This document shows, piece after piece, positions 1-7,950 of a stretch of DNA of 37,970 nucleotides. Location of the stretch: the NCBI GenBank assembly GCA_046756405.1, contig JBHHWH010000014.1, forward strand, positions 1 to 37,970. Direction: 5' to 3'. The translations under genes and the position numbers were made by a program. Below the pieces are notes generated by a model. That model saw only the letters and a program-made list of their open reading frames with translations. It searched no databases and had not been told where the DNA came from. Source of the stretch: JBHHWH01 sp046756405. Lineage in GTDB: Bacteria; Actinomycetota; Acidimicrobiia; Spongiisociales; ZC4RG35. Each line of letters starts with the position of its first letter. The first letter of the stretch is position 1.

Positions 1-141
1 CCCACCGACCCGGAAAACCTCATAGCCCTTTGTTGGTTCCACCATCAGATCGTCGTCCACCACAAAGGCTTTACCCCCTACCGGCATCCTGATCACGGGA
101 GGATCCGATTCAAACCCCCAGAACGCGGCCCCCCCGACTAG
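1..141 (+). CDS. HNH endonuclease, C-terminal fragment
   Basis: An open frame runs from the first base to a TAG at 139-141 and encodes 46 residues; the rest of the gene lies before the window. The fragment reads PTDPENLIALCWFHHQIVVH followed by a short basic tail. The N-x(2)-A-L-C-x(2)-H-H pattern is the second half of an HNH nuclease motif, as found at the C-terminus of the many actinobacterial DUF222/13E12-type HNH proteins. In that family the HH pair and the preceding Asn contribute to the metal site. The bases after it (142-311) hold no gene that I can see. The gene is probably unrelated to the sigma factor downstream. The HNH assignment is good; the exact subfamily cannot be settled from the fragment. 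Confidence 0.7.
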   Translation, partial: PTDPENLIALCWFHHQIVVHHKGFTPYRHPDHGRIRFKPPERGPPD

Positions 142-311
142 GTAGGCACGATTCCCCTCTGTCTCCCCTCGATCACCTACCCGAATTCACTCCAGACCAG
201 CCAGCGGGCCGGCTTTGACGCGCCCTTGTGGGGACTGGGCCGAACGAAAACATGTCACCCTTTAGGCGTGTTCATGCGAGTTACCTCTGACAACGGCCGG
301 AAGGGGCGTTG

Positions 312-836
312 ATGGTCGCGGAGGCCGAAGGTGCGGCAGCCATCGAGAAGGCAGTGTTTCGGGAGAGCTTCGAGAGTTTCTACCGGCGGGAGGTGAGTGC
401 GGTGGTCGGTCTGGCTTATGCATTATCCGGAAGTCGGATAGGAGCTGAGGATCTGGCCCAGGAGGGGTTCCTGGCCGCGCTCCGCCAGTGGGATCGAATC
501 TCGAGCTATGACGATCCAGGGGCATGGGTGCGGAGGGTTGTAGCCAACCGAGCCGTGTCAGTTATCAGGCGACGCACCGCGGAAGCGAGGGCAATTCTTC
601 GCCTCGGCCGGCCGGAAGCGGAGATAACTGAAATGCCCTCCGAGTCGGCCTTCATCTGGGAAGAGGTTCGTCGGCTACCCAAACGCCAGGCTCAGGTGAT
701 CGTCCTTCGATACGTCGACGGGCAGGGGATCTCCCAGATCGCACACATCCTTGAGTGTTCGGAAAACACCGTGAAGACCCACCTCAGGCGCGCCAAGAAC
801 ACGCTGGCGAAGCGGCTCGGGCGCGAGGTTGCATAG
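312..836 (+). CDS. ECF-type RNA polymerase sigma factor (SigE-like)
   Basis: A 174-residue sigma-70 family protein with only regions 2 and 4, as in extracytoplasmic-function sigma factors. Region 2 spans about residues 20-90 and includes the core-binding and -10 recognition stretch (AEDLAQEGFLAALRQWDRI, then PGAWVRRVVANRAVS). Region 4 spans about 118-168 with a helix-turn-helix (ISQIAHILECSENTVKTHLR). It should direct RNA polymerase to a small regulon. The ATG at 312 is preceded by AAGGGG at 301-306; a TTG at 309 directly before it is a less likely start. The stop TAG (834-836) overlaps the GTG of the next gene by one base, which suggests translational coupling to a regulator. No autoregulatory promoter was identified in 142-311. 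Confidence 0.88.
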   Translation: MVAEAEGAAAIEKAVFRESFESFYRREVSAVVGLAYALSGSRIGAEDLAQEGFLAALRQWDRISSYDDPGAWVRRVVANRAVSVIRRRTAEARAILRLGRPEAEITEMPSESAFIWEEVRRLPKRQAQVIVLRYVDGQGISQIAHILECSENTVKTHLRRAKNTLAKRLGREVA

Positions 837-1951
837 TGGACCGCCTCGACGAGATTCTGGAGAGGGCTGCGGCCGATCTGCGGGCCAGCGTCCAGGCGGC
901 GGAAGCCACCCCGACGATGGTCAAGCGCCGAACCGGACGTCGGAGGCTCGCTCTGGTGGCTTCCCTGGCCCTCCTGCTGGGTATAGCCGGATTAGGCGCG
1001 TTGCTTGTCTATCAGCCCAACAGCTACCTGGCGGGTCAAGCGGGTGAGGCTCTGATCACCAGCGAGATGATTCTTCAGGATGGGGTGGTCACCGAGGAGG
1101 AGTATCGAGCCGGGGCCGAGGCCGTCGTCTCTTGTCTCGCCGCGGCCGGGTTCGATGTTGAGGTGAGCTTTGATCGCCCCAACGGCCACGCCAACTTCAG
1201 CGGGAACCATGCAGATGATCTGAGGGAGCGATACCGCACGGAGTTCGGCCGTTGTATTGACTTGCACCTTTCCGAGAATGTCTCCCTCGGATGGGCAGCG
1301 GCGTTGGGGCAGCTCAACCTCGCAGAATGGCGCCGAGAGACAACGGAGATTGTTGCGTGTGTCGAGACCCGGACTGGTAGGGACTTCGGAGAACTCACCT
1401 TCGACGAGTTTGATTATCTGACTCCGCAGGGGCAGCAGACTCGAGAGGCCGCCTTCGAATATGGCGATCACCAACCTTGGGAGAGGTGTCGGTCCGATCT
1501 GGGCCTGGAGATATCGTCGCCGCCGGAGACTTTCAGCACGCTTGAGAAAGACCCCCTGGAGATCGCTGAACGTAACGGTATGGTTCTGACGATCAGCGGT
1601 CCCCTCGACGCTCCCTGTGTTGAGGTCAGAAGCGAGCTGGAGATGGCCGGCGGGTGCGGAGGAGACCTCACGGATCCTCTGAGCCTCGGCCTCGGGGGCA
1701 TTGCGGGGCAGTCATTCGTGTATGGCTGGGTCACGAAGGATGCAACCACGGTGGTCATCACCCTCGCTGATGGGAGCCAGATCGAAGTCGCGGAGCTGAT
1801 ACCTGTTGAGGGTGTCGATGTGCGCTTCTTCCTCGAGGTGATCGGCCCGATGAGGGGCACGGAAACCGAACTGCCGGTCACCGCCGTGGCCTTGAACCGA
1901 AACGGGAAGGAGATGGCCCGCTTCGTGCTGGAGGAGACGGACCAGCCTTGA
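836..1951 (+). CDS. Single-pass membrane protein, putative anti-sigma partner
   Basis: I do not recognise the family. The GTG at 836-838 overlaps the sigma-factor stop codon; the open frame extends further upstream, but that part lies inside the sigma gene and is unlikely to be used. The 371-residue protein has a cytoplasmic N-terminus of about 40 residues, a basic stretch (VKRRTGRRR), one transmembrane segment at about residues 42-63 (ALVASLALLLGIAGLGALLV) and a roughly 310-residue exported domain. That domain has six or seven cysteines (VVSCLAA, GRCIDL, IVACVE, ERCRS, PCVEV, GGCGG) that could form disulfides. Overlap with an ECF sigma gene and a single-pass topology suggest an anti-sigma factor. 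However, the short cytoplasmic part lacks the HxxxCxxC zinc motif of ZAS-type anti-sigmas. The function is inferred from position only. Confidence 0.6.
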   Translation: MDRLDEILERAAADLRASVQAAEATPTMVKRRTGRRRLALVASLALLLGIAGLGALLVYQPNSYLAGQAGEALITSEMILQDGVVTEEEYRAGAEAVVSCLAAAGFDVEVSFDRPNGHANFSGNHADDLRERYRTEFGRCIDLHLSENVSLGWAAALGQLNLAEWRRETTEIVACVETRTGRDFGELTFDEFDYLTPQGQQTREAAFEYGDHQPWERCRSDLGLEISSPPETFSTLEKDPLEIAERNGMVLTISGPLDAPCVEVRSELEMAGGCGGDLTDPLSLGLGGIAGQSFVYGWVTKDATTVVITLADGSQIEVAELIPVEGVDVRFFLEVIGPMRGTETELPVTAVALNRNGKEMARFVLEETDQP

Positions 1952-2002
1952 CGCGGCGGTGCCTCTGAGCTCTGCCAATTCCCTGCCACACTTGTCCAGG
2001 AC

Positions 2003-2788
2003 ATGTCCCACTTCTACCGGTTCCTCCTCCTCGGGGATCCCGTGGCCCATTCGCGCTCCCCGGCCATCCATCATCTCGCCCTGAGGCTGACCGGGCTTGA
2101 GGGGGACTATGTAGCGGTGCGTGCCGACGCCCGGATCCTGGCGGAATCGGTGGAGCAGTTGCGATCCGGTGCGGTGGACGGGATCAACGTGACTATGCCC
2201 CTGAAGCGTGCTGCCTACGAGATCGCCGAGACCCTCACCCCGCTGGCAGAGCTGGCCGGCTCGGTCAACACGCTTTCCAGAACCAAGGGGGGTGTGGAGG
2301 GTGATTCCACCGACGCCGCGGCCTTTGCCGATCTCGCCAAGGAAGGCCGCTTCTCGGCCGTGGAAGAGTTCTACGTCCTCGGCGCAGGAGGATCGGCTGC
2401 CGCCGCCCTGGCCGCCCTGAGAACCCGAAAGGTGGTCTTGTCTGCCCGCAATTCGGAAAAGGCGGCGGTCCTGGGCGAGCGACTGGGTGTCGCAGAGCTG
2501 ATCCCCTGGGGGACCCCGCGCCCTGGGGCTGTTCTGATCAACGCCACCCCGCTGGGAATGGCAGGGGAGACCCTGCCCGAAGGCGTCCTCGAAGCGGCGT
2601 CGGGACTCATAGACCTGCCCTACGGGTCAACGCCCACCCCTGCGGTCACCGGGGCCTTGGAGCTAGGAATCCCCGTCGTGGATGGTGCCGAATTCCTGGC
2701 GCAACAGGCGGCGCTTTCCTTCCAACGGTGGACCGGCCGCTCCGTAGACTTCGAATTGCTGCTCGAAGCCGCCCGAGGAAGTCTCTAA
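2003..2788 (+). CDS. aroE: Shikimate dehydrogenase
   Basis: Reduces 3-dehydroshikimate to shikimate with NADPH in the cytoplasmic shikimate pathway. The 261-residue length is normal. The N-terminal substrate domain carries the shikimate-binding SRSPAIH (residues 17-23), NVTMPLKR with the catalytic lysine, AGSVNT, and GDSTDAAAF with the catalytic aspartate. The nucleotide-binding domain begins at VLGAGGSAAAALAAL; INATPLGM and EFLAQQAALSFQRWTG follow as in the family. The ATG at 2003 has only a close AGGA upstream, so the start is likely but not strongly marked. The gene is followed after 12 bases by an SD sequence, and the remaining aro genes of the window lie 2 kb downstream, separated by a DUF4388 gene and a prepilin peptidase. 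Confidence 0.93.
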   Translation: MSHFYRFLLLGDPVAHSRSPAIHHLALRLTGLEGDYVAVRADARILAESVEQLRSGAVDGINVTMPLKRAAYEIAETLTPLAELAGSVNTLSRTKGGVEGDSTDAAAFADLAKEGRFSAVEEFYVLGAGGSAAAALAALRTRKVVLSARNSEKAAVLGERLGVAELIPWGTPRPGAVLINATPLGMAGETLPEGVLEAASGLIDLPYGSTPTPAVTGALELGIPVVDGAEFLAQQAALSFQRWTGRSVDFELLLEAARGSL

Positions 2789-2845
2789 AGGAGTACCCGG
2801 ATGAGGCCGAAATGGAGAAGGACTACTCGGAGGCAAGGAGCAATA

Positions 2846-3895
2846 GTGTCTCTTTCTGGGAATTTGAGCTTCGTCTCACTAGACGAAGTGCTGCGGCTGC
2901 TGATCCGCTCGAGACAGCGGGGCGCCGTCGAAGTGCGTGGCAGGAGCATCACGGGCAGGGTTTTCGTCGCGAGTGACGGAATCGATCTGGCCACCACCCT
3001 CGACGATGGTGACCTTCGTGAGCATCTGAAGCGGTCACGAATCATTGACGATTCGAAGTTCAAGACCGTAGAAGCAGGGGAGTCCACCCTTACTGACATC
3101 GCTACCGACGTCGACGCGCTCCAGGCGCTCATGCGCGAAATGGCTGTCGAGAGCCTCTACCAGCTCCAGGGCAAGGGAGAGGTGTTCCAGGTCTACGAGG
3201 CGCAGACGACTCCCTACGCCGCTCCCGAGGGGTACGAGCTTGAGGCTCTGCTCACCGATGCTCACCGCCGCGAGGCGGAGTGGGCCGAGGTCGCCAGGGT
3301 GATCCCCGACATGGGGGCCATCGTGCGGTTCGCCAGGGATCTCGGATCCCGGGACACGGTGGAGATACCCCGGGACGGTTGGCGTGTGCTCACCCAGGTG
3401 GAAGCAGGCTCCTCAGTACGGGAGATGGCCCGGAAGCTGGGCACCACCGAGTTTTGGACGGCACGGGTGGCTGCCGACCTGGTGGAGAACGAGCTTCTTG
3501 TCGTCGAATACGGGGCCCCGGTCGCGCCCACCGCAGCGGACGAGAGCCCCAGGGAGACGGAAGAGTTCGATCCCAACCAGTCGTGGTGGGAGGAGCCCGA
3601 GCGCGGCGAGGAACCGGAAACAGTCGCCAGTCAAGAGGCTATCGCCGGAGAGTCGGGCGACATCCCGGCGGAAGAGGGTATCCCGAGCCCCGAGCCGGCT
3701 GAATACGAGATCAGCGGCGGTCCCCTGGCGGGGAGCGAAGAGCCCAGTGACGTCGAAGAGGACACTGAGGCCTTCTTGGAGAAGGTGTTCTCCGAGCTGG
3801 AGGGCGGTTCCGACGAACCCGACGAGGAAGAGGGCTTCGGTCTGCTGCGCCGGAGGCGCATGGGCGTCCTTCGCGACGGCGTCGACGAGTCCTGA
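2846..3895 (+). CDS. DUF4388 domain protein with acidic C-terminal tail
   Basis: The N-terminus (SLSGNLSFVSLDEVLRLLI) matches the start of DUF4388/PATAN-like domains, which occur in bacterial regulatory proteins. Around residues 165-215 a second segment (REMARKLGTTEFWTARVAAD) looks like a winged helix. The last ~120 residues are a strongly acidic, low-complexity linker that ends in a basic patch (LLRRRRMGV). I chose GTG 2846 because DUF4388 proteins normally begin M-x-L-x-G-x-L and because AAGGAG at 2836-2841 stands 4 bases upstream. An ATG at 2801 with its own SD (AAAGGAG at 2788-2794) would add 15 basic residues and cannot be excluded. In other bacteria such proteins are linked to gliding, polarity or type IV pili, which may explain the prepilin peptidase next door; that link is inference. 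Confidence 0.7.
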   Translation: MSLSGNLSFVSLDEVLRLLIRSRQRGAVEVRGRSITGRVFVASDGIDLATTLDDGDLREHLKRSRIIDDSKFKTVEAGESTLTDIATDVDALQALMREMAVESLYQLQGKGEVFQVYEAQTTPYAAPEGYELEALLTDAHRREAEWAEVARVIPDMGAIVRFARDLGSRDTVEIPRDGWRVLTQVEAGSSVREMARKLGTTEFWTARVAADLVENELLVVEYGAPVAPTAADESPRETEEFDPNQSWWEEPERGEEPETVASQEAIAGESGDIPAEEGIPSPEPAEYEISGGPLAGSEEPSDVEEDTEAFLEKVFSELEGGSDEPDEEEGFGLLRRRRMGVLRDGVDES

Positions 3896-3939
3896 AGCTC
3901 ACTCGCCGCTGGCGCCGCTCCCGCTAGGTTGCAGCGGCG

Positions 3940-4659
3940 GTGCTGCTCACACTCACACTTCTGATGGGGGCTGTCCTCGGCCTAGCTGCCCATGACCTAG
4001 GTGTTCAGGGTCTGAGCCAGGACCTTGCCCTAAGACCCTTCGTCGGGACTTGCCCCCGGTGCGGACACGAAAACGGCTGGCTCCGCCTCCGGTGTAGCCA
4101 GTGCCTCAGGGTCCGCGCCCGCGAGCTTCTCCTAGCCCTTGTGACCGCCGGGACCGCAGCCGGGTTCGTCGGGACCATCGGCCTCGACTGGCCCCTCATC
4201 GCCTACGCCGCCTTCCTGCTCCTGGGTGGAGCCCTTCTGGTCACCGACCTGGAGGACTTCCGCATCGTGGACCGGCTCAACCTCCGGGGTTCGGCGATCA
4301 TCGCTGCCCTGTTGGGGGTCACTGCGATAGCGACGGGGGAGTACCTCGCGTTGCTGCGGGGCCTGGCCGGGGCCGGCCTCTACTTCGCCGGCGCCCTCAC
4401 GCTTTGGCTCATCGCCCGTGGGCGGAGCTTCGGCGGTGGCGACGTGAAGCTGGCCCCCCAGATCGGTCTCTTCACAGCCTACGTCTCCTGGGGAACCCTG
4501 GGCTGGTCGGCGTTCTTCACCGCGATGATCGGGGGCATCGTCGCCTTTGGTCTCCTGGCATCGGGGAAGGCCAGCGGGAAGACCGAACTGCCCTACGGGC
4601 CTCCGATGATCCTTGGTTCCTGGCTGGCGATCGCCCTGATGGGTCTCGGTTGGCCCTGA
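3940..4659 (+). CDS. Prepilin peptidase (A24 aspartic protease)
   Basis: A 239-residue polytopic membrane protein of the prepilin leader peptidase/N-methyltransferase family, which cleaves prepilin-like signal peptides at the inner membrane. Two cysteine pairs near the N-terminus (CPRCGHENG and CSQCLRVR) form the usual zinc-binding loop. The catalytic aspartates are expected in VTDLEDFRIVDRLN and in GGGDVKLAPQIGL, the latter being the classic GxGDxK signature. Some seven hydrophobic segments surround these. The start is GTG 3940, with no good SD; an in-frame ATG at 3964 is an alternative. TAGGTT at 3925-3930, nine bases before GTG, could be a -10 box of a near-leaderless transcript. No pilin or pilus-motor genes are in the window, so its substrates are unknown. 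Confidence 0.85.
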   Translation: MLLTLTLLMGAVLGLAAHDLGVQGLSQDLALRPFVGTCPRCGHENGWLRLRCSQCLRVRARELLLALVTAGTAAGFVGTIGLDWPLIAYAAFLLLGGALLVTDLEDFRIVDRLNLRGSAIIAALLGVTAIATGEYLALLRGLAGAGLYFAGALTLWLIARGRSFGGGDVKLAPQIGLFTAYVSWGTLGWSAFFTAMIGGIVAFGLLASGKASGKTELPYGPPMILGSWLAIALMGLGWP

Positions 4660-4665
4660 GCGTCG

Positions 4666-4671
4666 TAGCAT
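4666..4671 (+). promoter_or_regulatory. Candidate -10 element for a leaderless aroC transcript
   Basis: TAGCAT fits the actinobacterial TAnnnT -10 pattern and ends exactly seven bases before the aroC ATG. A transcript from here would begin at or next to the start codon, which would fit the absence of any Shine-Dalgarno sequence before aroC. No convincing -35 hexamer is visible. Confidence 0.35.
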
Positions 4672-4678
4672 CCCTCCG

Positions 4679-5836
4679 ATGCTGAGATTCCTTACCGCCG
4701 GAGAATCCCACGGCCCCGCCCTGGTGACCATCGTCGAGGGCCTTCCCAAGGGGCTGGCCGTGTCCCAAGACGACTTCGCCATCGAGTTGGCTCGCCGCCG
4801 TCACGGATACGGGAGGGGCCAGCGGATGGGTATCGAAGCCGACGAACTCGAGATTCTCGGCGGCATACGGCATGGGCGGACCCTCGGCTCCCCGGTGGCG
4901 GTGGTGGTGAGGAACACCGAATGGCCCAAGTGGCAGGAGGTGATGGGTATCGAAGCGGGGCAGGCAGGGAAAGAACTCACCCGACCGAGGCCCGGCCACG
5001 CCGATCTGGCCGGGATGATCAAGTACGACACCGAAGACGCCCGGGACATCCTGGAACGGGCTTCGGCGAGGGAAACGGCGGCGCGGACTGTCGCTGGCAC
5101 CCTTGCCAAGAAACTCCTCGCCGAAGCCGCTGTCGACGTGGTCAGTCATGTGGTGTCCATCGGGGAGGTAGTGGCTCAAGGGCTCGTCCCAGGGCCTTCG
5201 GACCTAGAGGCCGTAGACGCCGACCCGGTGCGCTGCTTCGACCCGGAAGCATCAGCGGAGATGATCGCTGCCATCGACCGCGCCCAGGAAAAGAAAGACA
5301 CGCTGGGGGGGGTAGTCGAAGTCCTGGCCTACGGAGTGCCGCCGGGAATTGGCTCGCACGTCCACTACGACCGGCGTCTCGACGCCATGCTTGCCGCCGC
5401 CCTGGTCTCCATACCTGCCATCAAAGGAGCGGAGATCGGAGACGGTTTCGCCGTGGCAGGGATGGCCGGATCTGTAGCCCACGATGAGATCGTGTCCACA
5501 GAGGACGGCGTGGGACGGCCTACCAACCGGGCCGGAGGAATTGAAGGTGGGATGAGCAACGGTGAGCCCATCCGAGTGCGGGGAGCGATGAAACCTCTGT
5601 CCACGCTCATGCAGCCGCTGCGCACCGTCGATCTGACGGACGGCTCAGAGGCCCAGGCTTTCCGGGAGCGCTCCGACGTCTGTGCCGTGCCCGCGGCGGC
5701 CGTCGTCGCCGAGCAGATGGTGGCCATCACCCTGGCACGAGAGTTCCAGCGTAAGTTCGGCGGGGACACCGTCGATGAGTTCAGTCGCAGAGTGGACCAG
5801 TACCGGGGGGATGTCGACCAGCGGTTAGGGCCATGA
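4679..5836 (+). CDS. aroC: Chorismate synthase
   Basis: Converts 5-enolpyruvylshikimate-3-phosphate to chorismate, the branch point to aromatic amino acids, folate and quinones; it needs reduced FMN. The 385-residue length is typical. Family signatures are clear: LTAGESHGPALVTIVEGLP at residues 4-22, RRRHGYGRGQRM, GIRHGRTLGSPVAVVVRN, the RPGHADLAGMIKYDTEDARD stretch, and the RASARETAARTVAGTLAKKL signature. The later GGIEGGMSNGEPIRVRGAMKP segment contributes to the active site. The gene has no SD but a TAGCAT -10-like box seven bases upstream. Its TGA overlaps the aroK ATG by four bases (ATGA), so aroC, aroK and aroB are probably cotranscribed and translationally coupled. Confidence 0.96.
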   Translation: MLRFLTAGESHGPALVTIVEGLPKGLAVSQDDFAIELARRRHGYGRGQRMGIEADELEILGGIRHGRTLGSPVAVVVRNTEWPKWQEVMGIEAGQAGKELTRPRPGHADLAGMIKYDTEDARDILERASARETAARTVAGTLAKKLLAEAAVDVVSHVVSIGEVVAQGLVPGPSDLEAVDADPVRCFDPEASAEMIAAIDRAQEKKDTLGGVVEVLAYGVPPGIGSHVHYDRRLDAMLAAALVSIPAIKGAEIGDGFAVAGMAGSVAHDEIVSTEDGVGRPTNRAGGIEGGMSNGEPIRVRGAMKPLSTLMQPLRTVDLTDGSEAQAFRERSDVCAVPAAAVVAEQMVAITLAREFQRKFGGDTVDEFSRRVDQYRGDVDQRLGP

Positions 5837-6342
5837 CCCTCTGGCTGGTGGGCATGATGGGTTCGGGCAAGACCAGCGCCGGCCGTGTGGCAGCAGAGAG
5901 GCTGGGGATCGAGTTCGCGGACACCGACGAGGCGGTGGCGCGTCGCTTGGGGTGTTCGATAGCCCAGCTCTGGGGGGAGCTGGGTGAAGCCGCCTTTCGG
6001 GACATGGAGAAGGTCGCCGTCAGGGAGCTGGCGTCTCGGGAGGGAATAGTGGCCACCGGAGGGGGAGTGGTGCTGGACGCGGAGAACCGCCATACCATGG
6101 TTGCCACCGGTCCCGTGGTGTGGCTAGAAGCGCCACCCTCTGTCCTCGCCGGGCGGCTCGAAGGCTCCGATGGTCGGCCGCTGCTGGTCGTGCTGGATCG
6201 GGAGAGGGAGTCGGTCCTGGCCCAGCATCTGCAGGAGCGGGCGAAGCTGTACGCCGAGGTCGCGACGCACCGGATCCAAACCGACACCATGACGGTCGAA
6301 GAAGTAGCTGCACGGATCGAAGAAGTATGGAACGGCTCGTAG
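5833..6342 (+). CDS. aroK: Shikimate kinase
   Basis: Phosphorylates shikimate at the 3-hydroxyl using ATP. The 169-residue protein has the P-loop GMMGSGKTS at residues 7-15, the shikimate-binding aspartate in ADTDEAVARR, GEAAFRDMEKVAVREL (the G-E-x-x-F-R element), the GGG of IVATGGGVVL, and the adenine-lid region GSDGRPLL followed by ERAKLYAEVA. The start is an ATGA overlap with aroC. Its 3' end overlaps aroB by 16 bases. Length and all catalytic residues look normal. Confidence 0.95.
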   Translation: MTLWLVGMMGSGKTSAGRVAAERLGIEFADTDEAVARRLGCSIAQLWGELGEAAFRDMEKVAVRELASREGIVATGGGVVLDAENRHTMVATGPVVWLEAPPSVLAGRLEGSDGRPLLVVLDRERESVLAQHLQERAKLYAEVATHRIQTDTMTVEEVAARIEEVWNGS

Positions 6343-7352
6343 TCGTTGGTGTCACCGAGGTGATCATCGGCGAGGGCATGCCCGAGCCGCTCCTTCCCCC
6401 TCGGCTCGGTCGCGTCCGCGCCGCCCTGCTGACCCAGCCGGGCGCCACCGACCACGCCTTCGAACTGGTGGAAGTCCTACGAGACGGGCAGATCGCTTGC
6501 GAAGTGATCGGGCTCCCCGACCGGGATGAAGCCAAGACCCTCGCCGTGGCCGAGTCCGTATACGAGGCCTTCGCCCGCTTCGGCCTCGCCCGCGACGACA
6601 CCGTGATCGGTGTGGGCGGAGGAGCTGTGACGGATCTCGCCGGGTTCGTAGCCGGTACCTGGCTGCGGGGGATAGAGGTGGTGCACTATCCCACGACGCT
6701 GCTGGCTGCCGTGGACGCGGCCGTCGGCGGCAAGGCGGGGGTGAATCTGGGAGGTAAGAACCTTGTCGGTGTCCTCTGGCACCCGAGCCGGGTCATCATC
6801 GACCTTCGCCTTCTCCGTAGCCTCCCCCCCTACCTTCGGCGGGAGGGGATGGCCGAGGCGCTGAAAGCGGGTCTTGTGGGAGACGAGAAGCTGTTCTCCC
6901 TGATGGTCCAGGAGGGCCAGAGAGCCCCGCTCGAGGAAGTGGTCACCCGCGCCGTGGGCGTCAAGGCCCGGATCGTGGGCGAAGACGAACGGGAGACCGG
7001 CGTCAGGGCTTACCTCAACTTCGGCCATACCATCGGCCATGCCATCGAGTTCGCGTCGGCCCTCTCCCATGGGGAGAGCGTCGGGCTGGGCATGATCGCA
7101 GCAGCCAGGCTTTCGGAGCGGCTCCTGGGGTTTGAGGAGGCGGCGAGGGTGGAGGCCGCCGTCGCTGCCCTGGGTCTCCCCACGCGAGTGGAAGGGCTGG
7201 AAAGGGCTCGGGTGAGGGACCTGCTCGGGTACGACAAGAAACGCGACGCCAGGGGGCTGCGCATGGTGTTACTGCGTAGGGTTGGGGAGCCCGTGTTGCG
7301 TCATGTCACCGTTCCCGAGGCCGATGTCGCGATGGAAGCCATAGGCCTGTGA
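6327..7352 (+). CDS. aroB: 3-dehydroquinate synthase
   Basis: Converts DAHP to 3-dehydroquinate, the first ring-closing step of the shikimate pathway, with NAD+ and a divalent metal. The open frame extends upstream inside aroK, but the protein begins at ATG 6327 (MERLVVVGVTEVIIGEG), giving 341 residues. Signatures are GVGGGAVTDLAGFVAGTWLR, the NAD/metal region PTTLLAAVDAAVGGKAGVN, EGMAEALKAGLVGDE with a metal-ligand glutamate, NFGHTIGHAIE and SHGESVGLGM with metal-ligand histidines, and LGYDKKRD. It overlaps aroK by 16 bases. The next gene is efp after 40 bases. No 3-dehydroquinate dehydratase gene (aroQ or aroD), a frequent companion at this spot, is present in the window. Confidence 0.95.
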   Translation: MERLVVVGVTEVIIGEGMPEPLLPPRLGRVRAALLTQPGATDHAFELVEVLRDGQIACEVIGLPDRDEAKTLAVAESVYEAFARFGLARDDTVIGVGGGAVTDLAGFVAGTWLRGIEVVHYPTTLLAAVDAAVGGKAGVNLGGKNLVGVLWHPSRVIIDLRLLRSLPPYLRREGMAEALKAGLVGDEKLFSLMVQEGQRAPLEEVVTRAVGVKARIVGEDERETGVRAYLNFGHTIGHAIEFASALSHGESVGLGMIAAARLSERLLGFEEAARVEAAVAALGLPTRVEGLERARVRDLLGYDKKRDARGLRMVLLRRVGEPVLRHVTVPEADVAMEAIGL

Positions 7353-7392
7353 GACGGTTACCGTCCTCGCCGCAACCGAGAAGCGACCAGAG

Positions 7393-7950
7393 ATGATCAG
7401 CACCAACGACGTCAAACCCGGGATGGCCCTGGAACTCGACGATGGCCTTTTCACCATCGTGGAGTACCAGCACGTCAAGCCGGGCAAAGGCAAGGCCTTC
7501 GTACGGATGAAGCTCAAGAAGCTAGACACGGGCCAAGTCCTCGACAGGACATTCCGCGCCGATGAGGACGTTCGCCAGGCGATCATCGACCGCAGTGACT
7601 ACCAGTACCTCTACTCCGACGACCTCGGCTACCACTTCATGAACCTCTCCGACTACGGACAGATCGTCCTCACTCCGGAGGACGTGGGCGACGCCGCCCC
7701 CTACCTGGTGGAAGGGGCCACGGTGTCCCTCACCACCTACCAGGGGACACCCATTGGGGTGGACCTGCCCGCCGCGGTGGAGCTGGAGGTCACCTACGCC
7801 GAGCCGGGAGTAAAGGGCGACACCCGCACGGCGGCGACCAAGACCGTCGAGTTGGAGACTGGACTCGAGATCCAGGTTCCGCTCTTCGTGGAGCAGGGCG
7901 ACAGGGTCAAGGTGGACACCAGGACCGGGGAGTACCTGACGCGGGTATGA
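7393..7950 (+). CDS. efp: Translation elongation factor P
   Basis: EF-P binds between the P and E sites of ribosomes stalled on proline runs and promotes peptide bond formation. The 185-residue protein has the usual three beta-barrel domains. The loop that reaches the peptidyl-transferase centre reads HVKPGKGKAFVRMKLK, with Lys32 at its tip. The residue after PGKG is Lys rather than the Pro described for a PGKGP-loop actinobacterial subfamily. No EF-P-modifying gene (epmA, epmB, earP, ymfI type) is nearby. The C-terminal signature (DTRTGEYLTRV) is intact. The stop TGA overlaps the ATG of nusB by four bases, a widespread efp-nusB arrangement. Confidence 0.95.
   Translation: MISTNDVKPGMALELDDGLFTIVEYQHVKPGKGKAFVRMKLKKLDTGQVLDRTFRADEDVRQAIIDRSDYQYLYSDDLGYHFMNLSDYGQIVLTPEDVGDAAPYLVEGATVSLTTYQGTPIGVDLPAAVELEVTYAEPGVKGDTRTAATKTVELETGLEIQVPLFVEQGDRVKVDTRTGEYLTRV

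Noticed and set aside
755..835. Upstream extension of the membrane protein gene
   Set aside because: It lies wholly inside the sigma factor gene in another frame; GTG 836 overlaps the sigma stop and fits translational coupling.
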